Assembly: GCA_023426505.1 (NCBI GenBank)
Contig: JAFAAP010000183.1
Span: 1-17,863 of the forward strand
Direction of reading: 5' to 3'
Source: Pseudomonadota bacterium
GTDB lineage: Bacteria; Pseudomonadota; Alphaproteobacteria; Rhizobiales; Beijerinckiaceae
Length of the DNA stretch: 17,863 nt
The notes beneath the pieces were generated by a model. That model did no database searches. It was given only the letters and a program-made list of their open reading frames with translations, and was not told where the DNA came from. Both the position numbers and the translations under genes were made by a program. This document shows positions 8,334 through 14,843 of the stretch, piece after piece; positions within the stretch are counted from its first letter, which is position 1, and every line of letters starts with the position of its first letter.

Positions 8334-8672
8334 ATGACCTACGTCGTCACGGAAAATTGCATCAAGTGCAAATACATGGACTGCGTCGAAGTCTGCCCGG
8401 TCGACTGTTTCTACGAGGGCGAGAACATGCTCGTCATCCATCCCGACGAGTGCATCGATTGCGGCGTCTGCGAGCCCGAGTGCCCGGCCGAGGCGATCAA
8501 GCCGGATGCGGAGCCGGGGCTCGAGCAATGGCTCAAGCTCAATGCGGACCTGGCGCGGAGCTGGCCGAACATCACACAGAAGAAGGATGCGCCGCCGGAC
8601 GCCAAGGAGTTCGACGGCATGCCCGGCAAGTACGAGAAGTTCTTCTCCCCCAATCCGGGCGAGGGCGATTGA
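8334..8672 (+). CDS. fdxA: 7Fe-8S ferredoxin FdxA
   Basis: This 112-residue ferredoxin is closely similar in pattern to Azotobacter vinelandii ferredoxin I: MTYVVTENCIKCKYMDCVEV then CPVDCFYEG and HPDECIDCGVCEPECP. By analogy with that protein, Cys9, Cys17 and Cys50 would bind the [3Fe-4S] cluster, and Cys21, Cys40, Cys43 and Cys46 the [4Fe-4S] cluster; all are present. The C-terminal WPNIT-KK-PDA segment of the family is also present. It is a cytoplasmic low-potential electron carrier whose partner here is unknown. An upstream in-frame ATG at 8301 would add 11 residues, but ATG 8334 has AAGGA 6 bases upstream and gives the family N-terminus. A T-rich stretch (8298-8308) lies between the S4 gene and fdxA. 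Confidence 0.97.
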   Translation: MTYVVTENCIKCKYMDCVEVCPVDCFYEGENMLVIHPDECIDCGVCEPECPAEAIKPDAEPGLEQWLKLNADLARSWPNITQKKDAPPDAKEFDGMPGKYEKFFSPNPGEGD

Positions 8673-8693
8673 TCCTGCGAGCTTGAGCAGGAT
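8672..8693 (+). terminator. Possible fdxA terminator
   Basis: ATCCTGC (8672-8678) pairs with GCAGGAT (8687-8693) around an 8-base loop, starting within the fdxA stop codon. It is followed by a pyrimidine-rich TTTCACCTTCTTAAC. The interrupted T-run makes it a moderate candidate. Confidence 0.5.
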
Positions 8694-9028
8694 TTCACCT
8701 TCTTAACATTGATTTCTGAAATATTTTTGCTTTTCGGGCGCGACTGTGATAGGGTCTCGTCAATGCCGTCGCATGCGCCCGTTCCGTGCGCCGACCTCGC
8801 AGGTAGGCTGATCACACGATGAAACAATGACATGCAACCGATGACTTAAGGTTAGGCAATAGCCTTATGTCATGGGTTGTGGGCGTTTGCTAGCTACTGA
8901 CTTAATCAGGGAGTCGAGCGGAACAGTCAAGTTCCGTCACTATTCATTTTGTTCCTCCGGGGCCCTGCCCGATGGAATCCAAAGCGCCCTCGCTCTCCGC
9001 GAGGACCATGCAAGGAGGCCTCTCTCGC
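8694..9028. other. Long intergenic leader between fdxA and carD
   Basis: These 335 bases carry no convincing gene. The DNA is more AT-rich than the flanking genes and holds several inverted repeats: a 17-bp interrupted stem at 8835-8879, CTGA-N5-TCAG at 8897-8909, and CGGAAC-N6-GTTCCG at 8919-8936. TGACTTAA also occurs twice (8842-8849 and 8898-8905). The carD promoter and operator, or a small structured RNA, are likely to lie here. Confidence 0.6.
8835..8879 (+). repeat. Long imperfect inverted repeat upstream of carD
   Basis: CAACC (8835-8839) pairs with GGTTG (8875-8879), ATGAC (8841-8845) with GTCAT (8869-8873), and TAAGG (8847-8851) with CCTTA (8863-8867). Two symmetric single-base mismatches (G/G and T/T) interrupt the stem, and the loop is 11 bases (8852-8862). 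There is no T-run after it, so it is not an ordinary terminator. Confidence 0.7.
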
Positions 9029-9613
9029 ATGACGACCGCCAAGAAGTCCACCCAGCGCCTGGGTTTTAAAGCCGGCGAAGCTATTGTTTATCCCGCTCAT
9101 GGCGTCGGCCGCATCACCGCCGTGGAAGAGCAGGAAATCGCGGGCTTTAAACTCGAGCTTTTCGTGGTCTCCTTCGACAAGGACAAGATGGTCCTGCGCG
9201 TTCCGACCGCGAAAGCCTCGAGCGTGGGCATGCGCAAGCTGGCCGAGCCGGCGCTGGTGCAGAAGGCCCTGGACGTTCTGACCGGTCGCGCCCGCATCAA
9301 GCGCACCATGTGGTCGCGCCGGGCGCAGGAATACGAAGCCAAGATCAACTCCGGCGACCTGATCGCCGTGACCGAGGTCGTGCGCGACCTGTACCGCTCG
9401 GAGGCCCAGCCCGAGCAGTCCTACAGCGAGCGCCAGCTCTATGAATCCGCCCTCGACCGGGTGGTCCGCGAGATCGCGGCGGTCAACAAGATTACTGATA
9501 CGGAAGCCCTGAAGCTCATCGAGCAGAGCCTCGCGAAGTCGCCGCGCCGCGCCAAGGGTGCTGATGCGGAAGGCGAAGCGGACGGCGAGGACCTTCAGGA
9601 AGAGGCGGCCTGA
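9029..9613 (+). CDS. carD: CarD/CdnL-family RNA polymerase-interacting regulator
   Basis: This 194-residue protein has a CarD_TRCF RNA-polymerase interaction domain near the N-terminus (residues about 12-70, with VYPAHGVGRI at 20-29). A helical C-terminal domain (FVVSFDKDKMVLRVP onward, then KRTMWSRRAQEYEAKINSGD) and a short acidic tail (GEADGEDLQEEAA) follow. CdnL/CarD proteins bind the beta subunit and stabilise open complexes at rRNA and housekeeping promoters; that role is inferred from the family. An ATG at 8972 gives a longer reading. ATG 9029 is preferred because a strong AAGGAGG (9012-9018) lies 10 bases upstream and the protein then begins MTTAKKSTQRLGFKAGE. It is followed by a strong terminator and preceded by a long structured leader. 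Confidence 0.92.
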   Translation: MTTAKKSTQRLGFKAGEAIVYPAHGVGRITAVEEQEIAGFKLELFVVSFDKDKMVLRVPTAKASSVGMRKLAEPALVQKALDVLTGRARIKRTMWSRRAQEYEAKINSGDLIAVTEVVRDLYRSEAQPEQSYSERQLYESALDRVVREIAAVNKITDTEALKLIEQSLAKSPRRAKGADAEGEADGEDLQEEAA

Positions 9614-9636
9614 CCTGGGTCCGTCGGAATTCCTTC

Positions 9637-9667
9637 AAAAAAGCCCGGCCCTGCGCCGGGCTTTTTT
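9637..9667 (+). terminator. Intrinsic terminator of carD
   Basis: AAAAAAGCCCGGC (9637-9649) pairs with GCCGGGCTTTTTT (9655-9667) around CCTGC, a textbook GC stem with a six-T run, 24 bases after the carD stop. Confidence 0.95.
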
Positions 9668-9730
9668 CTTAATTAGGGCCTTGTCATCAAGAGGCTCGAA
9701 TCTATTTTTGCGAACTTAGCAGTCCCCGGC

Positions 9731-9755
9731 TGAACTTTTTCCGGCGTCGCTCGTT
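9731..9755 (+). promoter_or_regulatory. Candidate EcfG (general stress sigma) promoter of rpoH
   Basis: TGAAC (9731-9735), a 16-base spacer, then CGTT (9752-9755) match the alphaproteobacterial EcfG/RpoE2 consensus GGAAC-N16/17-CGTT at 8 of 9 positions. It lies 24 bases before the rpoH ATG and leaves room for a short leader containing the ribosome binding site. Confidence 0.55.
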
Positions 9756-9779
9756 GTGTCTCTGCCAAGGGAGGACACG

Positions 9780-10652
9780 ATGGGAGAAATCTCAGGGGTT
9801 CGTCGCCGGTTCGTTCGCGCCGCCATGAATGCTCCTTTTCTCGAGAGAGAAGAAGAGCATCTGCTTGCCGTGCGTTGGAAAGAGCACCGCGACGAGACTG
9901 CGCTTCACCAATTGACAGCCGCGCATATGCGTCTCGTGATCGCGCTGGCGGCTCGGTTCCGCCACTATGGTCTGCCGATGGCGGACCTGGTGCAGGAGGG
10001 CCATGTGGGGCTCCTCGAGGCCGCCGCCCGCTTCGAGCCCGAACGCGAAGTCCGCTTCTCGACCTATGCGACCTGGTGGATCCGCGCCTCGGTTCAGGAC
10101 TATATCCTTCGCAACTGGTCAATCGTCCGCGGCGGCACGAGTTCCGCCCAGAAGGCGCTTTTCTTCAACCTGCGGCGCCTGCGCGCCCGACTCACCCGTG
10201 GCGGCGAGGAGCGGATCGCATCGGACGTCCACGCGAAGATCGCCGAAGCGATCGGCGTTTCCAGCGCCGACGTAGCCCTCATGGACGCCCGCCTCTCGGC
10301 ACCCGACACCTCCCTCAATGCTCCTGTGCTCGACGCGGACTCGTCGAACTCGGCCGAGCGCGTCGAATTCCTCGTGGACAACAGTCCCCTGCCGGACGAA
10401 AGCGTCAGCGACGTGATCGACACGGAGCGCCGCGTCCTTTGGCTCAAGCAGGCCCTCGAGGTCCTCAACGAGCGCGAATTGCGCATCCTGCGCGCGCGCC
10501 GGCTGGACGAGGAACAGGTGACGCTCGAGTTTCTGGGCGACCGGCTCGGCATCTCGAAGGAGCGTGTGCGCCAGATCGAGAACCGCGCGCTGGAAAAGCT
10601 CAAGCGCGCCCTGATGGAGAGGTATCCTCAGGCTTCGGGAGCGTTCGTGTAG
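9780..10652 (+). CDS. rpoH: RpoH-type (sigma-32 family) RNA polymerase sigma factor
   Basis: This 290-residue sigma factor belongs to the heat-shock sigma-32 family. Region 2 is evident as MRLVIALAARFRHYGLPMAD (50-69), then LVQEGHVGLLEAAARFEPER and FSTYATWWIRASVQDYILRN (93-112). The RpoH box QKALFFNLR (124-132), diagnostic for sigma-32 and linked to core binding and stability, follows. Region 4 ends with a helix-turn-helix, LGDRLGISKERVRQIENRAL, near the C-terminus. Many alphaproteobacteria have several RpoH paralogs, and which one this is cannot be decided here; the stress-type promoter suggests RpoH2. ATG 9780 is chosen because AGGGAGG lies five bases upstream. A GTG at 9756 would fall immediately downstream of the putative -10 element. 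It is convergent with the M48 protease gene. Confidence 0.93.
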   Translation: MGEISGVRRRFVRAAMNAPFLEREEEHLLAVRWKEHRDETALHQLTAAHMRLVIALAARFRHYGLPMADLVQEGHVGLLEAAARFEPEREVRFSTYATWWIRASVQDYILRNWSIVRGGTSSAQKALFFNLRRLRARLTRGGEERIASDVHAKIAEAIGVSSADVALMDARLSAPDTSLNAPVLDADSSNSAERVEFLVDNSPLPDESVSDVIDTERRVLWLKQALEVLNERELRILRARRLDEEQVTLEFLGDRLGISKERVRQIENRALEKLKRALMERYPQASGAFV

Positions 10653-10670
10653 GCGGCCTGCGGCCGCCTA
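10650..10670. terminator. Shared hairpin containing both convergent stop codons
   Basis: TAGGCGGCC (10650-10658) pairs perfectly with GGCCGCCTA (10662-10670) around TGC. The rpoH stop TAG is 10650-10652 and the M48 gene stop TAG (minus) is 10668-10670, so both stop codons form the base of one stem. Neither side has a T-run, so bidirectional termination is possible but not certain. Confidence 0.6.
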
Positions 10671-12101
10671 TTCCACCACGATCTTGTAGCGCTCCCCGAC
10701 CTTTAGGGGAGCGTTCCGTTCCAGCCCGTTGAGCAGCAGGAACCGGTCGAGCGCCCGGTCGATCGGCATGCGCTCCGCGAGGCGCTGCGGCGTGTCGCCT
10801 TCCTGCGCCGTCACCACCTGCAGCTTGAGCGGCCGGATGCGACGTGCCTCGTCCGGCTGGACTTGGCGCACGGTCGCGAGGGTGCGCTGGAACATGCTCT
10901 CCAGGTCTCCGGAGCCGCTGCGCACCGCCATGATCAGCCGGTAGGTCGTGTTGCCGATCCGGATGGCCGACAGGCGGAACGACCATTCCTTGCCGATGGA
11001 CGTGGCCGTGGCGACGGGCAATCCGTTGACGGTGGTCGTCTCCAGGCTGCCGGGCTCGATCGTATCGCTCCAGGTCGAGCGCAGCACCTCTTCCAGGCTC
11101 TGGCCGTTGGGCGTGTCGGCCGCGTCGAACAGGAGGCGCCGTCCGCCGTCGGCGGACGATCCGAGAACCGCCTGGGACGTGTTCTCCAGGGTGAATCCTT
11201 CGGGGGCCTCGAAGGCGACGCCGAGGCGCGCATGGCTGAAGCGGCGACCCTTCACCACGCCGTCGGCCGGGTCGTCCCCGTAAGGAATGCCGTCGATGAT
11301 CGACATATAGGCGAGCCGCCCCCGGTCCTCGGTGCCCGGCGCCGCGGCGCGGCGTGCCGCCTGCAGGGCCCGCGAGACCCGTTCACCCGTGCTGGGATGG
11401 GAGGCCGTCATCTCGGCGCCGTCCGTCCTGGGGCCGCTCGAGGCCTTGTCCAGCGCCGTAAGGAAGCGCGGAGCCCCATAGGGGTCGAACCCGGCCCGGG
11501 CCAGCACCTTGACGCCGGTCTGGTCGGCCTCGAGCTCCTGGGAGCGCGAGAAGCTCGCCAGCGAGGAGCGGGCCTGATCCTGCACCACGGCAGCCTGCTC
11601 GGCGTCGTTCAGCACGTTCTCGGTCACCCGCTTGATCAGAGCCGAGCGGGCCTGCAGCTCGTTGCGTTGGGACGCATGACGCAAGGTGACGTGGGCGATC
11701 TCATGCGAGAGCACCGCCGCCACCTCGGAGCTGTCGTTGGCCAGGGCCAGCAGGCCGCGGGTGACATAGAGGCGTCCGTTCGGCAGCGCGAAGGCGTTCA
11801 CTAGCGGGGAGTTGAGGATCGTGACCTGGTACGACTCGTCGGGCCGGTCGGTCGCCATGACGAGGCGGTTGGTGATGTCGGTCAGCAGGCGCTGCGCCTG
11901 GGGAGCCCGGACCTCGCCCCCGAAGGCGGCGACGAGGCGCTCATGGTCGCGGTCGCGGCCCCGGTCGGGCCCCAGAACGCGGGGGGCGTCGGGCGGCAGG
12001 GAGGCCGATCCGAGACCGAGGGCGGCGCAGCCCGACAGCAGGGACGCGAGAAGGACGCTGCCGACGATTCGAGACCCGATGGAGTGACGTGTTTCGCTCA
12101 T
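10668..12101 (-). CDS. M48-family zinc metalloprotease lipoprotein (BepA-like) with LysM-like tail
   Basis: This 477-residue exported lipoprotein has a signal peptide ending in lipobox LLSGC (Cys25 expected to be lipidated). The peptidase M48 domain carries zinc motif HEIAH (133-137), with Glu134 catalytic and the third ligand Glu in ELEADQTG (about 189-196). This is the layout of BepA/YfgC-type proteases, which maintain the outer membrane in the periplasm; that role is inferred. After the catalytic domain is an extended beta-rich region. The last ~50 residues (VVTAQEGDTPQRLAERMP...LNGLERNAPLKVGERYKIVV) look like a degenerate LysM peptidoglycan-binding domain. The gene starts six bases after the SNase-like gene on the same strand, so they probably form an operon. 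Its stop codon shares a hairpin with rpoH. Confidence 0.93.
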   Translation of the reverse strand: MSETRHSIGSRIVGSVLLASLLSGCAALGLGSASLPPDAPRVLGPDRGRDRDHERLVAAFGGEVRAPQAQRLLTDITNRLVMATDRPDESYQVTILNSPLVNAFALPNGRLYVTRGLLALANDSSEVAAVLSHEIAHVTLRHASQRNELQARSALIKRVTENVLNDAEQAAVVQDQARSSLASFSRSQELEADQTGVKVLARAGFDPYGAPRFLTALDKASSGPRTDGAEMTASHPSTGERVSRALQAARRAAAPGTEDRGRLAYMSIIDGIPYGDDPADGVVKGRRFSHARLGVAFEAPEGFTLENTSQAVLGSSADGGRRLLFDAADTPNGQSLEEVLRSTWSDTIEPGSLETTTVNGLPVATATSIGKEWSFRLSAIRIGNTTYRLIMAVRSGSGDLESMFQRTLATVRQVQPDEARRIRPLKLQVVTAQEGDTPQRLAERMPIDRALDRFLLLNGLERNAPLKVGERYKIVVE

Positions 12102-12107
12102 GCTCTC

Positions 12108-12911
12108 TCAGCGTGGCAGGCGCGCGCCTGCGAGGCGTTCGATCATCTCAGGCATGAGAAGAGTGAGAGACGTTCCTTGCCAAGGCTCCAAAATGCCTCG
12201 GGCCCGGATCCGTTGCCCTTTCAGCGCCGCCGCGTCGAGGCCGCGCTCCCCCATCAGCTTCCATGTTTTCCTTGGTATGACGATCGTGAAATCCTCTGCC
12301 CAATGCTCCCCGAAATTCAAATAAACTCGCTGTGAGCGCTCGCCGATGCTGCGGACGCGCCCCTCCACCAGAACGAACCTGCCGACGGAGGCCCGCAGCC
12401 GTTCGGCATCTCCGGCCTCGATTGGCTTATAGCGGTCATCCCCCCAGACACCAAGGCTTCGCTTTCGCGCCTCCTGCTCCAAGAGCAACAAATCCGCCTG
12501 GCAGAAGGAGGAGAGAGAGGCAGGGTCGACCAGGGCGAGCCCGGCCTCGACGAGCCTGCGGGCGAAATCGGCCGAGGGAGATGGCTCATCGGGACGAATC
12601 ACCGCCGCGATCCGGGACCAGCGGTCGCGCTCCGGCCGCCCCTCCACGAGAACCGGCCGGCCGGCCGTCGACCGCAGCAGCGCGAAGGCTTCCGCTCGAA
12701 GCGATGGATCGTCCGGGAGGCGAACGCCCGCTAGTCTCGCCAGTCCGGCCGATTCGAGCATGAGGTCTCCCTCGGGCGTGACCTCCCGGAGCCGGTCGGT
12801 CCCCATGCTTGTCGTGCCCGTGCACGGCGCCGGCGGGCGCAGTCCCTCCTGGCCGGCTGCCGGAACGATCATCAAGGCCAAAGCCAGCCAGGCCGCGCCC
12901 CCATGTCCCAT
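12108..12911 (-). CDS. Secreted thermonuclease (SNase)-like protein with OB-fold C-terminus
   Basis: This 267-residue protein has an N-terminal hydrophobic signal (MGHGGAAWLALALMIVPAAG), so it is probably periplasmic. The first half resembles the staphylococcal nuclease fold: RLAGVRLPDD, ERDRWSRIAAVI, and LLLEQEARKRSLGVWGDDRY, which matches the usual SNase A-x-x-GLW ending. The canonical catalytic Arg/Glu/Arg set is not obvious, so the nuclease may be inactive. The second half (RFVLVEGRVRSIGERSQRVY...RIRARGILEPWQGTSLTL) looks like an OB-type beta barrel. A longer reading exists to 12995, but ATG 12911 has GGAGGG eight bases upstream and begins the signal peptide. It is upstream of, and probably cotranscribed with, the M48 protease. 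The exact role is unknown. Confidence 0.82.
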   Translation of the reverse strand: MGHGGAAWLALALMIVPAAGQEGLRPPAPCTGTTSMGTDRLREVTPEGDLMLESAGLARLAGVRLPDDPSLRAEAFALLRSTAGRPVLVEGRPERDRWSRIAAVIRPDEPSPSADFARRLVEAGLALVDPASLSSFCQADLLLLEQEARKRSLGVWGDDRYKPIEAGDAERLRASVGRFVLVEGRVRSIGERSQRVYLNFGEHWAEDFTIVIPRKTWKLMGERGLDAAALKGQRIRARGILEPWQGTSLTLLMPEMIERLAGARLPR

Positions 12912-13034
12912 CGCCCAAACCCTCCGGAGCCGGAAGCATAACCATAAAGACGCAAACCGCCATGCCCGGTCGACAGGCGCGGCTGCGTCACCCATTTACC
13001 TCCCGGCGAAATATGATACTCCTCGGGCTCAAGC

Positions 13035-13111
13035 GGTCCCGTAGCTCAGCAGGACAGAGCAGCGGTTTCCTAAACCGAAGGTCGGAGGTTCGAGTCCTCC
13101 CGGGATCGCCA
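13035..13111 (+). tRNA. tRNA-Arg(CCT), CCA encoded
   Basis: This is a 77-base cloverleaf. Acceptor GGTCCCG (13035-13041) pairs with CGGGATC (13101-13107), then discriminator G and encoded CCA (13109-13111). The D arm is GCTC...GAGC. The anticodon loop TTCCTAA carries anticodon CCT, and the T arm is GGAGG-TTCGAGT-CCTCC. The decoded codon is AGG. The 3' end borders the integrase-bearing accessory segment, as expected for a tRNA used as attachment site. Confidence 0.96.
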
Positions 13112-13178
13112 GATATGTCCTTGTAATTGCTCATTATTTTTTAAATCTCCATTCGGATTGCAGTCAGGTTTGACACTT

Positions 13179-14249
13179 TCAACCCTGCGGGTTGACAGTT
13201 CTGGTGCGCCGTTTGCTCAGCTCTGAGTCCAAAGAAGTGACCACATGGCGCATCTTTGGGCGCAAATCAGCGCCCTTGGCGTAATGGCGGGCCATCTCAA
13301 TTGTCTTCTGCCCGAGAGCATCAGCGATCGTCCTCTCATCGTAGCCAATCTCGCGAAGAATTACGGCTACCGTCTTCCGGAGTCCGTAAAGGGTCAGGCC
13401 GGGTCCGATGCAGCCCTCTTTTTCAAGCTTCAGCCTGATGGGCCGCCAAGACGCTCTAAACCCGCTCTCGGTCCAGGGGTGGCCATTCGAGTTGACGCAG
13501 AGTGTGGTAGCGTTGTGCTTCGGTGCTCTGTCGAGGATCTCAGCGAGTTCGCCTGGGATGGGCCAAAAAACGGGAGCGCCGGTCTTTGAGCGCTTGGTGG
13601 CAATCTCCCCATCCTTGTAAAAGCTTTTGGGGAGAACCAGCGCATCCTTCGGGCCGAGGCCGGTGAACATCATGAGTGCTATCGCCGGTTTCATGTGATC
13701 CGGCATGGCCTCAAGAACGGCGTGCCGCTCCTCGTCAGTCCAAGGCCGGTTAGCATCAGGCATTCCCTTCTTCCGGCGAATGTCTTTGATGCCGGAAGCG
13801 ACATTTGACGCGAGGTATCCGCGTTCAGCGCCCCATCCGAAGAGTCCTGAAAAGCGAGCCTTCACGTCGTTGGCGAACTTCCTTCCCTTGGTGGCTGCGG
13901 CCTTACCGCGGATCCGCACAATAAGGGGTCTGTCAAAGCGGACGAGAGGTGTTTCCGCAATTGCCTGTAGGTAATCGAATATACGCTGATAGTCAGAACG
14001 CGTCCGTGGCTCCAGATCCGTGAAGGAGGCATGGGCACGGTAGTCGTTGATGAGCATTCCGAGCGTGCCTGGCTTCAGTGCCACAGCGGTCGAAAGGGCA
14101 GTGATCCGCGAGCACTCAGCAAAGAATTCGGCGGAGCCCAGCGGTGCCTTGCTCAGATCAACCGGTGTGCGGCTCTTCCGATGGTAGCACCGCCATGTTC
14201 CGTGGCGGTCCTTGAAGATCTGGAAGCCTTTGATACGGACGATAGTCAT
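13179..14249 (-). CDS. Tyrosine recombinase/integrase (non-consensus catalytic residues)
   Basis: This 356-residue site-specific integrase should recombine the element with the adjacent tRNA-Arg. The N-terminal half is the SAM-like arm/core-binding region (LINDYRAHASFTDLEPRTRS then KARFSGLFGWGAERGYLASN). The catalytic domain shows FTGLGPKDALVL (195-206), TKRSKTG (218-224), LTLYGLRKTVAV (285-296), ALGQKT (311-316) and MARHYAKGAD (319-328). Tyr323 is the nucleophile. Relative to the R-K-H-R-H-Y consensus, box-I Arg is Gly199, the first His is Tyr288, and the second His is Gln314, while Lys222, Arg291 and Tyr323 are kept. I recall similar variants in rhizobial integrases, so it may be functional. 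Its start overlaps the excisionase-like gene by ATGA. Confidence 0.9.
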   Translation of the reverse strand: MTIVRIKGFQIFKDRHGTWRCYHRKSRTPVDLSKAPLGSAEFFAECSRITALSTAVALKPGTLGMLINDYRAHASFTDLEPRTRSDYQRIFDYLQAIAETPLVRFDRPLIVRIRGKAAATKGRKFANDVKARFSGLFGWGAERGYLASNVASGIKDIRRKKGMPDANRPWTDEERHAVLEAMPDHMKPAIALMMFTGLGPKDALVLPKSFYKDGEIATKRSKTGAPVFWPIPGELAEILDRAPKHNATTLCVNSNGHPWTESGFRASWRPIRLKLEKEGCIGPGLTLYGLRKTVAVILREIGYDERTIADALGQKTIEMARHYAKGADLRPKMRHVVTSLDSELSKRRTRTVNPQG

Positions 14250-14482
14250 CCGAGCCTCGCGACAATCGCCTCGTCATCATCCACTTTCCCGCTCTTGAGG
14301 CCGTCGATCCAGCTATCGAGGTCCCGCACATCCCAAAGGCGATCCCCGTCAGCCATGAGGACCGGCCTTACAGGGCATTGATCCTCAAATTTCCTGATTG
14401 AGCGGCGGCAGTAATGCGCGGCCTCTGGCTTTGTAAGGAGGCGATAAGGCTGAACACGAATATTGAGCGTTGCCGTAGACAT
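14246..14482 (-). CDS. AlpA/excisionase-like small DNA-binding protein
   Basis: This 78-residue protein has a winged-helix/MerR-like pattern: YRLLTKPEAAHYCRRSIRKFEDQ (residues 13-35), then PVLMADGDRLWDVRDLDSWIDGLK. That is the common AlpA/excisionase layout, in which the second part reads as a wing followed by a short helix. Its stop overlaps the integrase ATG (ATGA at 14246-14249), so integrase translation is probably coupled to it, with the excisionase-like gene first in the operon. A role as recombination directionality factor or integrase activator is inferred from position and size. The start is an ATG at 14480-14482. Confidence 0.75.
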   Translation of the reverse strand: MSTATLNIRVQPYRLLTKPEAAHYCRRSIRKFEDQCPVRPVLMADGDRLWDVRDLDSWIDGLKSGKVDDDEAIVARLG

Positions 14483-14543
14483 TGATCAAGCGGCTTCCTT
14501 GCTGCAGGACTAATTGTTGGCGTGGGGAGAGACCTGCGTTCGT

Positions 14544-14560
14544 AGCACGGTGTTCGTGCT
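14544..14560 (-). terminator. Hairpin at the 3' end of the minus-strand RHH gene
   Basis: AGCACG (14544-14549) and CGTGCT (14555-14560) form a 6-bp stem with a 5-base loop. It touches the stop codon of the gene ending at 14560. No T-run follows, so termination is only a possibility. Confidence 0.3.
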
Positions 14561-14757
14561 CAAAGCGCGATGATCACTCTGGTATTCTCTTGTTTTTCCT
14601 TCGCAGCGCCGTTCCCTACTGCCATTCGATCCATTCGCTCACGAATGCACCGGATTATCTCGGAATTCTGTGATGCGCCGTTATGCCGTGCCTGCTCGAT
14701 GATCCAATATCTGACATCGGCCGGAAGCCGGACCTTGAACTGCACCCCAGTGTCCAT
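14560..14757 (-). CDS. Arc-like ribbon-helix-helix regulator (minus strand)
   Basis: This 65-residue protein matches the ribbon-helix-helix DNA-binding pattern. A short strand FKVRLPADVRYWIIEQAR (residues 7-24) is followed by SQNSEIIRCIRERMDRM (29-45), as in Arc/MetJ-type repressors, and the tail is charged. Such proteins bind DNA as dimers of dimers at tandem operators. It starts 86 bases from, and divergently to, a second RHH gene, and the intervening DNA carries three 13-bp near-palindromes. The gene reads toward the excisionase-like and integrase genes. Autoregulation and control of those genes are inferred. Shine-Dalgarno is weak (GAGAGA). Confidence 0.72.
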   Translation of the reverse strand: MDTGVQFKVRLPADVRYWIIEQARHNGASQNSEIIRCIRERMDRMAVGNGAAKEKQENTRVIIAL

Positions 14758-14777
14758 TGCTTTCTCTCGAATCTAGA

Positions 14778-14831
14778 CACCAATTTGGTGCTACACTAAA
14801 TTGGTGTCAAGACATTCTCACCAAAATGGTG
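14778..14831. promoter_or_regulatory. Three 13-bp operator-like palindromes between divergent RHH genes
   Basis: Sites fit CACCAA-N-TTGGTG: CACCAATTTGGTG (14778-14790, perfect), CACTAAATTGGTG (14794-14806, one mismatch) and CACCAAAATGGTG (14819-14831, one mismatch). Centres are 16 and 25 bases apart. On the minus strand TTGACA (14810-14805), a perfect -35 hexamer, abuts and slightly overlaps site 2. The third site covers a possible ATG at 14826 of the plus gene, which argues for the start at 14844. Confidence 0.75.
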
Positions 14832-14843
14832 CAGAGATTTCTT

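Noticed and set aside
8919..8945. GGAAC at 8920 as the -35 of a second EcfG promoter in front of carD.
   Set aside because: No CGTT lies 16-17 bases downstream on either strand.
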